A stretch of DNA of 64,000 nt from Bradyrhizobium erythrophlei (GCA_900129675.1 FSRD01000003.1:1116001-1180000); one strand, 5' to 3'. Positions 17,097 to 25,154 are shown, counted from the first letter of the stretch. Notes: generated from the sequence alone by a model not told the origin. Made by a program: numbers and translations.

Positions 17097-17474
17097 CTAT
17101 GCCTTGTTCAAAGCCTGGGCGATGTCCGTGATCAGATCAGACGGGTGTTCGATGCCGATCGACAGCCGGATCGTGGAGTCGAGAACGCCTATTTTTTGGC
17201 GGATGTCGGCCGGAACGCCGGAGTGAGTCATGCTTGCGGGCAGGCTGGCAAGCGATTCGGTGCCGCCCAGGCTCACCGCCAGCTTGAAGATTTGCAGCGC
17301 GTAAGCATCGCGAGTTGCCAGTGTTCTTGTGCGGATGTCTTCGCATAACGCCACGATGTAGCCGGCGGCGTCCTTGAGCGTGAAGAGCTGGCCACCGCCG
17401 GGCACGGGGATTGGGTCGTCAAACCGGCGTTGCCAGCCTGGAAAACGACAGGCTTCGTTCCGGAGTGTCCTCAT
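17097..17474 (-). pseudogene. Chimeric scrap: small-protein start joined to the tail of a Cys/Met-metabolism PLP enzyme
   Basis: The last about 65 residues (FKLAVSLGGTESLASLPASM, THSGVPADIRQKIG, IRLSIGIEHPSDLITDIAQAL) are the C-terminus of a PLP-dependent cystathionine/methionine gamma-lyase type enzyme. The first about 40 residues (WQRRFDDPIPVPGGGQLFTLKDAAGYI) match instead the start of a small protein seen again at 19232-19533. The lysine-bearing PLP site and the rest of the enzyme are absent, so this is a recombination product without the enzyme activity. Confidence 0.65.
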
Positions 17475-17562
17475 TTCGTTTCGAATGTTAGGTGCCGGAC
17501 AGACAAGGAACCGAGGGAGGAGTTGAATTTACCTTCGCGTCGAGTAGTGGAGGACCGTGCCA

Positions 17563-17772
17563 TGAAACCACGACGACTGCGGATCAAGCACCGGGCCACC
17601 TTTGAAGAGCGACTAGCGGAAGAGGCAATTAGATTCTTTTAAAGAAGCCGCCGAGAAGGAACTCCCCGGTAGCCTCCCTAGGGAACTGCTTTTGCGACGG
17701 GTGCGCCAAGCCGAAGCGGCTTTACGTATGAACGCCTGGCGTTCCTCCCCTGGTCTGGCACCGCCGAAGTGA
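17563..17772 (+). pseudogene. Small basic protein of lineage-specific type, frameshifted
   Basis: The ATG at 17563 starts MKPRRLRIKHRATFEERL, then AEEAIRF, and stops at TAA 17640-17642. One frame over, the sequence continues sensibly: KEAAEKELPGSLPRELLLRR, VRQAEAALRMNAWRSSPG, ending at TGA 17770-17772. A small indel at 17632-17642 (ATTCTTTTAAAG) therefore splits a gene of about 68 codons. Its stop overlaps the GTG start of the next gene, which supports the restored reading. Function unknown. Confidence 0.7.
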
Positions 17773-17948
17773 ACGAGTACCGGGCGTATACGGTCGGCCA
17801 AGACGGCCATCTTACTGCGTCCTGCGCGTTCAGATGCGCCGACGATAGCGGTGCTATTGTTTGGGCCAAACAGCTAGTAGACGGCCACGATATTGAACTT
17901 TGGAGCGGCGACCGCTTCGTGATCCGGCTTGAGAATTCAGAGAAGTAA
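17769..17948 (+). CDS. Small conserved protein, 59 residues
   Basis: Starts with GTG at 17769, overlapping the stop of the upstream frameshifted gene (GTGA), and ends with TAA at 17946-17948. The peptide reads NEYRAYTVGQDGHLTASCAF, then RCADDSGAIVWAKQLVDGHD and IELWSGDRFVIRLENSEK. I believe short proteins of this form are common in Bradyrhizobium; their role is unknown. The overlap implies translational coupling with the gene before it. Confidence 0.68.
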   Translation: MNEYRAYTVGQDGHLTASCAFRCADDSGAIVWAKQLVDGHDIELWSGDRFVIRLENSEK

Positions 17949-17998
17949 GGCCGCCTCAGTTCGACGGAACTTCGCGCGCCTCGCAGCATTGAATCCAC

Positions 17999-18088
17999 AT
18001 GCCCAAAGAGATCGCAATCACTCTCTGGTCTCTAGTCGCTGCCACCCTGTTTGCATTCGGGATGGTGGCGATAGTCGCGACGCACTGA
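17999..18088 (+). CDS. Possible 29-residue single-helix membrane peptide
   Basis: ATG at 17999, stop TGA at 18086-18088. The peptide is almost one hydrophobic helix: MPKEIAITLWSLVAATLF then AFGMVAIVATH. No strong ribosome binding site is visible, and a frame is also open on the opposite strand, so this is a plausible but unproven small membrane protein. Confidence 0.35.
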   Translation: MPKEIAITLWSLVAATLFAFGMVAIVATH

Positions 18089-18377
18089 GCCCAAACCCTA
18101 GCTGAAACGCCAGCCCACACGTTGCGGACAGTATGCCGACCAATCTGCACCTCCCTGATGAGAAGTACAGGTGAGATGCTACTAGCCTTCCCCGTCGTCA
18201 ATGCCATCGCTCCATTCACAATCGACACGCGAGCGAGGTTGTTGATTTTTCATACTTCCTCCAACTCGATAGGCGGTCACTTTGCTGCATCCACGACTGC
18301 TGGGAAGCGAAACGACTCATCCAAGTTACCCGCCTAAACTGAGGTGGCCCCGGTGTCGGGGCCCATCAATCGAACAG

Positions 18378-18409
18378 CCCGCCGGTTCACGCCCGGCGGG
18401 GTTTTCTTG
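18378..18409 (+). terminator. Intrinsic terminator
   Basis: Stem CCCGCCGG (18378-18385) pairs with CCGGCGGG (18393-18400) across a seven-base loop and is followed by GTTTTCTT. It would end + strand transcripts from the small genes around 17.5-18.1 kb. Confidence 0.65.
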
Positions 18410-18542
18410 CGCGGCCTTTGTGCACCGCGATATGCAGAAGTAATAATGCTGTGTTGTGCGGAGCGGGGAGCTTGGCGGGCAACTAACGGTGGTCCAAAGC
18501 GCTTAATCCCAAGCAAAAGTAACGTCGAGGGAGTGAAAGCCC

Positions 18543-18659
18543 ATGACGACTTTACAAGCAGTGTTCTTGGGAATGATGTTATCCTGGACGCCAGGCGTCG
18601 CGTTGCTGGCATTTCTGATTTGGCAAGATGGAATTGGTGTAGATGAGGGGGGTGGTTGA
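18543..18659 (+). CDS. Small single-helix membrane protein, 38 residues
   Basis: ATG at 18543, TGA at 18657-18659, with GGGAG about nine bases upstream. The peptide MTTLQAVFLGMMLSWTPG then VALLAFLIWQDGIGVDEGGG has one membrane helix and a short acidic tail. It lies between two look-alike intrinsic terminators (18378 and 18736), which suits an independently transcribed small gene. Function unknown. Confidence 0.5.
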   Translation: MTTLQAVFLGMMLSWTPGVALLAFLIWQDGIGVDEGGG

Positions 18660-18735
18660 TCGCCTGCATGACGCCTACCTGCGCCTGAAACCATCGTTTT
18701 CAAAATTGTGCAGACAAGTCCTTCCTGCGATATCG

Positions 18736-18764
18736 CCCGCCGGTTCAGTCGGCGGGTTCTTCTT
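18736..18764 (+). terminator. Intrinsic terminator
   Basis: CCCGCCG (18736-18742), loop GTTCAGT, CGGCGGG (18750-18756), then TTCTTCTT. It follows the 38-residue membrane-protein gene and closely resembles the terminator at 18378. Confidence 0.65.
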
Positions 18765-18965
18765 GCCTGATGCCGTGCAGGCGCCCGCACGGGGCTACGC
18801 GGCTCACCTGATCGCCATTCGAGATGCGCGCGATTATCTTCCCGCCATAACGATTCCTGGCGTAGCGGAGAAGATAAGCGCCAGCAATGTGATGGTGGAT
18901 GCCGACTTCAGCGCGGCGGAGCCCGAAGAAGTATCGGCTGGCGGCGTAAAGCAGAATAGATCGGC

Positions 18966-19157
18966 CTAGTCGGACATCAGTTCGTGCTGCCTGACTGTCT
19001 CACTGCCGCCTGCCGGACTGGTGCCGATAACATCCTTGGCATCGCAAAAAGCTTCTGGCACCTCACGCCTCTCAGGCGAGATCAAAAGCTGCTTCCGCAT
19101 TTCGGCGAGGCGGGCACGGCAATATTCGCGGTAGAGGAAGTCGAATATGGTGGGCAT
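18966..19157 (-). CDS. Small protein, 63 residues
   Basis: Starts at the ATG 19155-19157 and reads MPTIFDFLYREYCRARLAEM, then RKQLLISPERREVPEAF. The frame is open further upstream but the extension is not protein-like. The N-terminal FDFLYREYCRxRLAEMRK pattern is, to my memory, typical of short rhizobial proteins of unknown role. Confidence 0.55.
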   Translation of the reverse strand: MPTIFDFLYREYCRARLAEMRKQLLISPERREVPEAFCDAKDVIGTSPAGGSETVRQHELMSD

Positions 19158-19231
19158 GATCAACCTCGTTGTTTGATCTACACCATCAGCCCGAGATAGC
19201 ATTTTTCTTGGGGTCCAAGATGTGAACTAGA

Positions 19232-19533
19232 TCACAGTCCGTCCCTCTTGAGCTTTCTCCGCCCCCAGTGATGGTCTTTGCGATCGGGATTGAACTCGCG
19301 AACGTGCCCGTGGTTTAGCGCTCGCATGACGCCAACTCGCGCAAACATCTGCGGCCCGTTGTGCTCGATCACCAACATTAGCGCCTCGATTGCGGCTTGC
19401 CATTCCGGAGGGCCAATTCCTTTTTCGGAAGCCCGGTGATGTGGGCTGCGGCGTCGTGCAGCGTAACGAGCGTGCGCCCGTCCGGTAGCTCGATCGCTTC
19501 GTCGAACTCGCGCTGCCAACCTTTGCCGGCCAT
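19232..19533 (-). pseudogene. Small protein of lineage-specific type, frameshifted
   Basis: From the ATG at 19531-19533 the first frame reads MAGKGWQREFDEAIELPDG, then RTLVTLHDAAAHITGLPKKE, and then loses sense. A neighbouring frame continues PEWQAAIEALMLVIEHNG, PQMFARVGVMRALNHG to the stop at 19232. A small indel near 19410-19425 separates the two. The N-terminal part is related to the scrap at 17420-17474, so the window holds two damaged members of one small family. Confidence 0.62.
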
Positions 19534-19541
19534 CAGACGCT

Positions 19542-19754
19542 TTACGCGTGCGGTTCAGCCGCGCTTTTCGAAGAGGATATCTTACCGAGCGGGAGGCCAT
19601 TGGCTGTTAGCCCCTGCATCGCGGACTGTTCTTCCGTTAGGCGTCCTTCGACGAACTGCCGCTCGTGTTCGGTCAGGTTGCCCTTGAGCAATCGGCGATA
19701 GCGATGGATGTTGTTGCTGTGTGCTCTCAGGCGCACCAACTGTTCGTCGGTCAT
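19542..19754 (-). CDS. Small protein, 70 residues
   Basis: Starts at the ATG 19752-19754: MTDEQLVRLRAHSNNIHRY, then RRLLKGNLTEHERQFVEGRL and TEEQSAMQGLTANG. It is predicted helical and charged. The frame is open 32 codons further upstream, but MTDEQLVRLR looks like the natural start. It lies nine bases upstream of the frameshifted gene at 19533 on the same strand, so the two may be co-transcribed. Function unknown. Confidence 0.6.
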   Translation of the reverse strand: MTDEQLVRLRAHSNNIHRYRRLLKGNLTEHERQFVEGRLTEEQSAMQGLTANGLPLGKISSSKSAAEPHA

Positions 19755-19939
19755 CTTCACCCCCGCGGGATCGGGAAAATGTGAATCCGGCTTAGCTCCA
19801 TGCGATTTCAACAAATGTTGCACAGGGGCGGGGATATTCTCCCGTTCCACCAGCTCTGTGCAGGGAAATTTCGGGGTATCTCAGTCGGGCAATGGAATTC
19901 GGCTTCTCCCTGAAAGTCATGAGCCGGCGCCCATCTTTC

Positions 19940-20185
19940 TCAACCGTGGGCGGGATACCCCGAGGCGGGCTTGTCGACCGCAAACAACGGTCGAACATCC
20001 GCGCCGCGGTGCCCACAAGCCTTACAGGTGAACTTCGGCTCAAGATCGGACAGCCGGACATGATCGGGCCAGCGGTCTGCGCTGATCACGGTCGAACGGC
20101 TGCAGCGATAGTCCGCGCAATAGATCAGCAGGCCGCGCACGCCTGATGAGCGCAATTCCCCGAGGGTGATTTTCTGAGGACACAT
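19940..20185 (-). CDS. Small zinc-ribbon-like protein
   Basis: An 81-residue protein. MCPQKITLGELRSSGVRGLL is followed by IYCADYRCSRSTVISADRW, DHVRLSDLEPKF and CKACGHRGADVRP. Paired cysteines (YCADYRC and CKACGHRG) suggest a zinc ribbon. A frameshifted second copy is at 50020-50247 (PQKITFGEMRESGV). Role unknown. Confidence 0.66.
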   Translation of the reverse strand: MCPQKITLGELRSSGVRGLLIYCADYRCSRSTVISADRWPDHVRLSDLEPKFTCKACGHRGADVRPLFAVDKPASGYPAHG

Positions 20186-20384
20186 GCGCCCATGAAAGCG
20201 TCGCCAGATCGCGAGTGCAAATTATCAATCCCTTGGGGCTTGGAACGTGATCAGCAACCGCTCGTGGTGGGTGTGTAAGACTCGGCGATCCGACCGGGGA
20301 AAGGCGCCAAGCTGATCGACGGGCTGTATTTCAACATGATCGAGATCGCGAACGGCGGGAAGCAGATGATGTGGGCGCAATAGC

Positions 20385-21218
20385 TCAATCTTTGGGTATT
20401 GGTGATTGCAACACGTCACGAGCATAGAACGCCAGCAGATCGAGATTAGCGTGATTGTAATACGTGCGATAGCCTATGTTGGCGTTGGGGCCGGAAATGA
20501 AGAATTCTTCTCCAGACTTGTATAGGCAAAAATCGCCATCTTCGTTCGCCCATGACTTTAAGAGTGTACCGGGGTCGCCAGCGCCGGCCATGCCATTGGT
20601 CATCGGAAGAGAAAACAACGCTTTGCTTTGTGGTTTCAATGAATCGTAAATTGACCGGACATCGAGTTGCTCGCGCTGGTCAGCTGCTGAGATAAGCTCC
20701 GGGTTCGTTTTGTTTGGCGGAAACCAAAGTGTAACGAACATTCCATCGTTGACCAGTGCATCAATGAGCGGCTTGAAGTCCAAGTCGCCAGCCAAGAGCG
20801 TGGCTCGCTCCATGTTGCGGCGGAAAGCATGCGTCAGCATGTCGACCGCAATCATAATATCTACTTTTTTCTGCGTCTGACGTCGCCGCGACGAGCTTCG
20901 CCGAGTGTCGCCTTCGTAAACGTGAAACCGATCTAAGGCACCCAAACGCTTATGAAACAGGTCAACCGCATCGAACCGAGCCTGAAAAGCATCGTCTGAT
21001 TCTTCGCTGTGCTTGCTCGGAAGGGCGTCATAATAAAAAACCTTGCTGTATTGCCGTGTGAGGTTTGAAAAATCGATATCTAGCTTCTGTCCTCCTGCGT
21101 AGTCGCGCTCTATATCAGCCAGCGTGGCCCTCAGGCAGCCGCCATCAATGAAAAGATACTTTATGGGTTGTGATGCCACGTTGCCGCGTCCAATACTTCC
21201 TAGTGTGCCAAAACCCAT
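20385..21218 (-). CDS. NYN-domain (PIN-like) protein
   Basis: A 277-residue cytoplasmic protein with a NYN/LabA-type nuclease fold. Acidic positions expected for metal binding are visible: YLFIDGGCL near the N-terminus, KKVDIMIAVDML in the middle and LLAGDLDFKPLIDAL after it. The C-terminal 100 residues (LLKSWANEDGDFCLYKSGEE, TYYNHANLDLLAFYA) are unfamiliar. I chose the ATG at 21216-21218, with AGGGG about ten bases upstream; the open frame continues to 21272. NYN proteins degrade or bind RNA, and some sit in defence islands. Lower GC than its surroundings suggests transfer. Confidence 0.72.
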   Translation of the reverse strand: MGFGTLGSIGRGNVASQPIKYLFIDGGCLRATLADIERDYAGGQKLDIDFSNLTRQYSKVFYYDALPSKHSEESDDAFQARFDAVDLFHKRLGALDRFHVYEGDTRRSSSRRRQTQKKVDIMIAVDMLTHAFRRNMERATLLAGDLDFKPLIDALVNDGMFVTLWFPPNKTNPELISAADQREQLDVRSIYDSLKPQSKALFSLPMTNGMAGAGDPGTLLKSWANEDGDFCLYKSGEEFFISGPNANIGYRTYYNHANLDLLAFYARDVLQSPIPKD

Positions 21219-21231
21219 AGACGCGCAGCCC

Positions 21232-21441
21232 CTAGATACCAGCGAGAATATACTTGGCCGCACGACCCGCAAGCCACGCTAGCCCGCCTACGATCGCGAA
21301 AAAGACTGCCGCAACCCAGGCATCCGCGGCCGCGCTGCTCTTGGTGATCACCAGCACCAAAACACCAACCGCTGCTATCTCGCAAAGCGATGCAACGGCC
21401 AAGCCGCACCAATAAAGAACCATCCCAAGGCGAACAATCAT
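21232..21441 (-). CDS. Small membrane protein
   Basis: A 69-residue protein with two clear hydrophobic segments (YWCGLAVASLCEIAAVGVLV and WVAAVFFAIVGGLAWLAG) and the tail RAAKYILAGI. The ATG at 21439-21441 has AGGTG six bases upstream; an in-frame start at 21471 would add ten residues. It ends 13 bases before the NYN gene start on the same strand and may be co-transcribed with it. Confidence 0.6.
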   Translation of the reverse strand: MIVRLGMVLYWCGLAVASLCEIAAVGVLVLVITKSSAAADAWVAAVFFAIVGGLAWLAGRAAKYILAGI

Positions 21442-21527
21442 AGAGGTCACCTTCACCCCGTATCGGCGCATGGTTTAGCAACCTGAACGCGCGTGCAAGC
21501 GAATCTCCCCGAAAGGGGATGGATTTT

Positions 21528-21974
21528 CTATGTGGCCGGGGCTGCAGCTGCGGCCGGTTTAGCCATCGGCTTGCGCGGTTTAGCAGAAACGGCCGCGGGC
21601 ACTGCTGCGGCAGCTTCCTGTTTGCGCTTTTGCTCAGCTATTGCGGCAAGCTCTGCAAGCTTCGCTTCGCCCTGTTCTTCTGGGACGAGCAAATAACCTT
21701 TCTCAGCCATACAACCGCGCTGGACCGAGTCGGCTGCAGCGGCTCGATTTTGCGCAGCAGCGACACCGGACAGGCCGCCGCCGGTGAACGTCACGCCCGA
21801 AAGGTTTGCTTTGCTGCGCTCCCCAAGGCAGACCGTGCCGTCCATTTCGAACTGCTGCGCGTAGACAGGATTGTCGCGAATGTGCTGACCATCAGCGCGT
21901 AGCCACAGCATCTTTGGGGCTGCCGCGCAGCCGCCCAGCGCAGCGCATAGCGCCGCGGTTCCCAGAATACGCAT
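21528..21974 (-). CDS. Lipoprotein of unknown function
   Basis: A 148-residue protein with a lipoprotein signal: MRILGTAALCAALGGC with lipobox LGGC at residues 13-16. The mature part has DGQHIRDNPVYAQQFEMDG and CLGERSKANLSGV, later RGCMAEKGYLLVPEEQG, and ends in an Ala/Pro/Lys-rich tail that may span the periplasm. The ATG at 21972-21974 has GGGGGAT upstream. The type is common in Bradyrhizobium; no enzymatic motif is seen. Confidence 0.74.
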   Translation of the reverse strand: MRILGTAALCAALGGCAAAPKMLWLRADGQHIRDNPVYAQQFEMDGTVCLGERSKANLSGVTFTGGGLSGVAAAQNRAAAADSVQRGCMAEKGYLLVPEEQGEAKLAELAAIAEQKRKQEAAAAVPAAVSAKPRKPMAKPAAAAAPAT

Positions 21975-22111
21975 GAACTGATCCCCCAACCATCAGCATC
22001 CAACCGCAACCGGTGGTCGAAAGCAAGTTGGAAGGCCAAGAAGGAGCGCGGATTGCTCAAGTTGCACCGCATCCAGACCGGTGACTAGCGGGGAGAAGGG
22101 CAAACAAAAAG

Positions 22112-22136
22112 ACCGCTCGAAAGCGGTTTCTGTATT
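22112..22136. terminator. Hairpin, possibly bidirectional terminator
   Basis: ACCGCT (22112-22117), loop CGAA, AGCGGT (22122-22127), followed by TTCTGTATT on the + strand and by TTTTTGTTTG on the minus strand. It lies between the divergent lipoprotein gene and the zinc-ribbon/sigma-like gene, an unusual place for a terminator. Confidence 0.4.
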
Positions 22137-22181
22137 GTCGATCTGTGGGTGCAGGACATCTGGCTAACCGGACGTGTGACG

Positions 22182-23063
22182 ATGCCGCTGCTGATGATGT
22201 GTCGCAATGGTCATGAGAAAACACCGGAAAACACCTATATCAACCCGCGCGGCGATTTCGAGTGCCGCATCTGCCGCTCGATTGCAGGGAAAAAGCGCAA
22301 CAAGGGTTACTGCACCAGAAGTCATCCAGTCACCGAAATGAAACGCGATGTTTTGGGTCGACCCTACTGCGCCGGATGCCGCCGGGTTGCACGCCGCCTG
22401 AGACCGAAACGGTTGGCGTGCAATCGTGGGCATCTCTACTCTGTTCATGGTCGATTGCGCAAAGGCGGTATTCTAAGGTGCAAGAAGTGCGGCAACATCG
22501 CGCTTGCGGGGAGCGTCAAGAAAGAGACCATTACACAGCTGCTCGACGGCCTCAGCCACGAGCTTACGCTCAACCAAATGACTGCTCATGAGAAGTCGCG
22601 AAGCTGGCGGCCGGATGGTGCAATAAGTCGGATCATTCGTCCGACGGTCTTGTGGTCGTTCATGAAGGAGCATCCGACCATCGGCAAACGGATGAAGGTG
22701 CTGTCGCAGAAAAATGCGGCTGAAAACTATCGAGCTGCTGGACTGACCCGCATTAGGGTGGCGTCGCCCGCGATCTTGCGCAACGATGGTCTCGATGCTT
22801 TCAACGCTATCCAGCGAGCCACCGCCCACATCTGGGAGGGCGACCGAGGCGACGTCCAGAGCCTGATGTACATCGCAATCGGCGAGAGGCGCCTCAGCCT
22901 TTCTAGCTGCACGCGCGCGGCGGCTGATAAATTCCTGGAACAGCATCGCAAGCGCCCTCGCGTGCTCGGCGATGCTCGCTACAGTCTAGACAATCCCTTG
23001 GGTGACGATAGTGGCATGACCTGGCTCGACACTAAGATGGAGGCCGACCGGCTTTGGGGGTAA
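22182..23063 (+). CDS. Multi-zinc-ribbon protein with sigma-factor-like C-terminus
   Basis: A 293-residue protein. The first 110 residues hold repeated Cys/His clusters (MCRNGHEKTPENTY, ECRICRSIAG, YCTRSHPVTEM, YCAGCRRVARRL, CNRGHLY, CKKCGNIA) of the kind found in phage HNH-like and zinc-ribbon proteins. The C-terminal 100 residues (ILRNDGLDAFNAIQRATAHI, WEGDRGDVQSLMYIAI, YSLDNPLGDD) recall sigma-70-like proteins with an SLDxP stretch; this is a weak resemblance. The start is uncertain: ATG at 22182 or an in-frame GTG at 22149. Phage or mobile-element origin is likely. No HNH catalytic motif is clear. Confidence 0.55.
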   Translation: MPLLMMCRNGHEKTPENTYINPRGDFECRICRSIAGKKRNKGYCTRSHPVTEMKRDVLGRPYCAGCRRVARRLRPKRLACNRGHLYSVHGRLRKGGILRCKKCGNIALAGSVKKETITQLLDGLSHELTLNQMTAHEKSRSWRPDGAISRIIRPTVLWSFMKEHPTIGKRMKVLSQKNAAENYRAAGLTRIRVASPAILRNDGLDAFNAIQRATAHIWEGDRGDVQSLMYIAIGERRLSLSSCTRAAADKFLEQHRKRPRVLGDARYSLDNPLGDDSGMTWLDTKMEADRLWG

Positions 23064-23096
23064 GACACGCGAAAGCCGCCCCGGAGGGCTTGGCAA

Positions 23097-23369
23097 TCAC
23101 TCCTCGCTCAACAAGCTCGTCAGGTACCCCAGCATGGCCCTGCAAGCTTCTTCGGCATCAGTGAGCGTTTTAAAGGGCGAGCCGCCGACCCTGATGGCGC
23201 CCCTGTTCTGATGGATAGGACGCCACGATGCCACATAGCCGGGCGGTCCGTGAAAGCCGGGACCGCTGCGGCTCTCATAACTGATCGCGAACGAAAAGCC
23301 GTCGCTGCTCGGGGTCCATATTTCCATGTCCTCGACGGGATTAATGAGGCGGGTGAACTCCATGGCCAT
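23097..23369 (-). CDS. Small protein, 90 residues
   Basis: Starts at the ATG 23367-23369: MAMEFTRLINPVEDMEIW, then SSDGFSFAISYESRSGPGFH, SWRPIHQNRGAIRVGGSPF and EEACRAMLGYLTSLLSEE. It is compact and protein-like throughout. I recall similar short proteins in Bradyrhizobium, all of unknown function. A longer in-frame extension to 23426 is less likely. Confidence 0.62.
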   Translation of the reverse strand: MAMEFTRLINPVEDMEIWTPSSDGFSFAISYESRSGPGFHGPPGYVASWRPIHQNRGAIRVGGSPFKTLTDAEEACRAMLGYLTSLLSEE

Positions 23370-23499
23370 TTCCACCGCCGACCTGCGCCATCGGTTGGAG
23401 CTTCCGACGATCAAGCGCTCTCCCAAAGACGGTTTCCAGCACTATAGCGTGGTACCCCCGCAAAGCCCGCTATCCACGCGCGAGGGCGCGCGCAAAAGG

Positions 23500-23525
23500 C
23501 CCCCGTTGAGGGGAATTGCTTTTTC
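23500..23525 (+). terminator. Intrinsic terminator-like hairpin
   Basis: CCCC, loop GTTGA, GGGG, then AATTGCTTTTTC. It points along the + strand although the nearest genes (23530-23841) are on the minus strand. Its tail GGGGAATTGCTTTTT is shared with the hairpin at 23904. Confidence 0.45.
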
Positions 23526-23529
23526 TAGA

Positions 23530-23652
23530 TCAGCGCTTCGGCTTCGGCCGGTCGACCCGAAGTTCTCGGAACTCTTCAGGTCCCTTGGTAAGGCGGCGCC
23601 GGCGCCGGGCGCGCTCGTCCGCCGGCGGATGGCCGGATTCGGTGCGCAACAC
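23530..23652 (-). CDS. Arginine-rich small protein, 40 residues
   Basis: Starts with GTG at 23650-23652, three bases after the TGA of the 61-residue gene upstream, and ends at 23530. The peptide reads MLRTESGHPPADERARRRRR then LTKGPEEFRELRVDRPKPKR. The tight spacing suggests translational coupling and is the main support for a real gene. Confidence 0.45.
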   Translation of the reverse strand: MLRTESGHPPADERARRRRRLTKGPEEFRELRVDRPKPKR

Positions 23653-23655
23653 ACT

Positions 23656-23841
23656 TCACTTGCGAAGGCAGTGAATGCCCGCGGCGGCACATTCCTTCGC
23701 GATAATGTCCTGGATGTCTTCCATCGAAGTCGCGAAATAACTCGCGAGGTCTGTCGCCCATGCCAACGGGTCGACGCTGCTATCTGACGGCACGTCCTTT
23801 AATCGGCCTCTGATCTCATCGTGCAGTTTTTGGTCGTTCAT
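23656..23841 (-). CDS. Small acidic protein, 61 residues
   Basis: ATG at 23839-23841 with GGGAGGA about eight bases upstream. The peptide MNDQKLHDEIRGRLKDVPSD then SSVDPLAWATDLASYFATSM and EDIQDIIAKECAAAG is amphipathic and helical. It is followed at once by the 40-residue Arg-rich gene. Function unknown. Confidence 0.58.
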   Translation of the reverse strand: MNDQKLHDEIRGRLKDVPSDSSVDPLAWATDLASYFATSMEDIQDIIAKECAAAGIHCLRK

Positions 23842-23903
23842 CAGCCAAATCCTCCCGCTGCTACGCGACGCTGCAGTCCCCAGCCCCGACAGGCCAGCAC
23901 AAT

Positions 23904-23931
23904 TTCCCCGAGCGGGGAATTGCTTTTTTTA
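23904..23931 (+). terminator. Strong intrinsic terminator
   Basis: TTCCCC (23904-23909), loop GAGC, GGGGAA, TTGC, then seven T residues. No + strand gene ends just before it, so it may end an unannotated RNA antisense to the small genes at 23530-23841. Confidence 0.6.
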
Positions 23932-24164
23932 ACCAAATCAGGTGCAGCATGTCCGCGGAGCGTCGAAACTCCCGAAGTGGTCCCTTGCAGGGGATGGCAC
24001 TTCATCCGCGATAGGCGGGCCGTCGGGCTTGCCGGCCCTATCACCCGCCGAAAGAACTGCCGCGCCCGCCGCGCTGTTACTCCCGAATAAGTGATTGAAT
24101 TTCAAGCGATCCACTTAGACAGAAATGGAGAGGACACAGTCACGCCAGCGCGGAGGTCACGCCC

Positions 24165-24290
24165 ATGCTTGCTGAGAAATTTTTTCTGGTGCTGGAGACG
24201 CTCAAAAGCCTCGCCGCTACCGATAGTAGCCCAATCGTGGTGAGCACCGCGCGATTTGTCCCAGTCACGCTGCCGCCGCGCAGTAAATAG
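24165..24290 (+). CDS. Small protein, 41 residues
   Basis: ATG at 24165 with GGAGG eight bases upstream; TAG at 24288-24290. The peptide is MLAEKFFLVLETLKSLAATD then SSPIVVSTARFVPVTLPPRS. I believe short proteins starting MLAEKFFLxLETL are widespread in Bradyrhizobium. A 64-codon frame on the other strand is an alternative but has no supporting site. Confidence 0.5.
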   Translation: MLAEKFFLVLETLKSLAATDSSPIVVSTARFVPVTLPPRSK

Positions 24291-24311
24291 CTTCAAAGGC
24301 GAGGCGCGACG

Positions 24312-24392
24312 GTGCGGACATTCCTGATCGTGCTGCTGCTATGCACTCCCGCGCTCGCCCACGATCCTGAACATCCGGAACTGAACGAATGA
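24312..24392 (+). pseudogene. Truncated exported protein
   Basis: GTG at 24312 begins a signal peptide, MRTFLIVLLLCTPALA, followed by HDPEHPELNE and an immediate TGA at 24390-24392. Family members as I recall them continue for about 60 more residues after HPELNEW, so this looks like the stump of an exported protein. The following sequence does not restore that ending in another frame. Confidence 0.45.
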
Positions 24393-24587
24393 GCGCTGCC
24401 GGAAAGAGTTCAGTCGCCTCGATGAGGGGCCCGAATGCCCGGATTTGGATCGCGAAGCCGCTCAAGTCGTAGTCCGAGCTTGACCACCGGAACGTCGGCG
24501 CCGGCGCGAGCCGCAGGGTCGCCATCAGCGTGGGTACCGGACTCCGTTCAGGCTTAAACAGACTCGATTCAGCCTTTAGGGCACACG

Positions 24588-25154
24588 ATGTTGGTCTCAA
24601 GCCTGATCGGCCTGGGCCGCATCTTCGACCAGGACTCCGCGCACAATCTAGACCGGCTGCTCGCGATGACCGGCCGCAACCTGGAGACGCTCGGGCTAGA
24701 CGCCCTCCGCCAGCGCAAGGAGGCATTCATCACGCCGGAGCAGGCCGCCGACTACGTCAAGGAAAAGCACGAGATCACCGCCGCCGACGTCCGCCAGCTC
24801 CGCAAGGAGGTCGACGCATGGCGCAGGATATACGCGCCGGTCTACGGCGAGATCCGGCATCACCTCGCCCATAACAAGGGCGCCCGGCAGGACCTCGACG
24901 CGCTGCTGGCGAAGACGAACATCGAGGAGATGAAGAAGATGTTTGCCTTCCTGCACGCCCTGCACGAGGCCCTACGGGAGCTTCATCGTCGTCATCGCGC
25001 GCGTCTTGCCGAGCTCTTTCGAGAGGGCCTTGCGGTCGCCGCCGCTGAGGGGCGTGGGATGGTGCTTGCACGACGTTCGCAGGACGATGACCACTCTGCT
25101 CGACGACAAGCGGCTTGGTGGGGCCGCAACGGCCATTCTTGGCCACAAGACTGA
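24588..25154 (+). CDS. HEPN/AbiU2-like protein, C-terminus running into a tyrosine-recombinase scrap
   Basis: A 188-residue ORF from the ATG at 24588 (AGGG upstream). Residues 1-135 are helical: LIGLGRIFDQDSAHNLDRLL, ITPEQAADYVKEKHEITAAD, then VYGEIRHHLAHNKG, where R90-HHLA-H95 fits the HEPN Rx4H pattern and the layout recalls AbiU2-type proteins. From about residue 138 (24999) the reading turns arginine-rich and is not protein-like. There, another frame (about 25057-25150) encodes the end of a tyrosine recombinase (WCLHDVRRTMTTLLDD, ATAILGH). The natural C-terminus has probably been replaced by recombination. Confidence 0.5.
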   Translation: MLVSSLIGLGRIFDQDSAHNLDRLLAMTGRNLETLGLDALRQRKEAFITPEQAADYVKEKHEITAADVRQLRKEVDAWRRIYAPVYGEIRHHLAHNKGARQDLDALLAKTNIEEMKKMFAFLHALHEALRELHRRHRARLAELFREGLAVAAAEGRGMVLARRSQDDDHSARRQAAWWGRNGHSWPQD

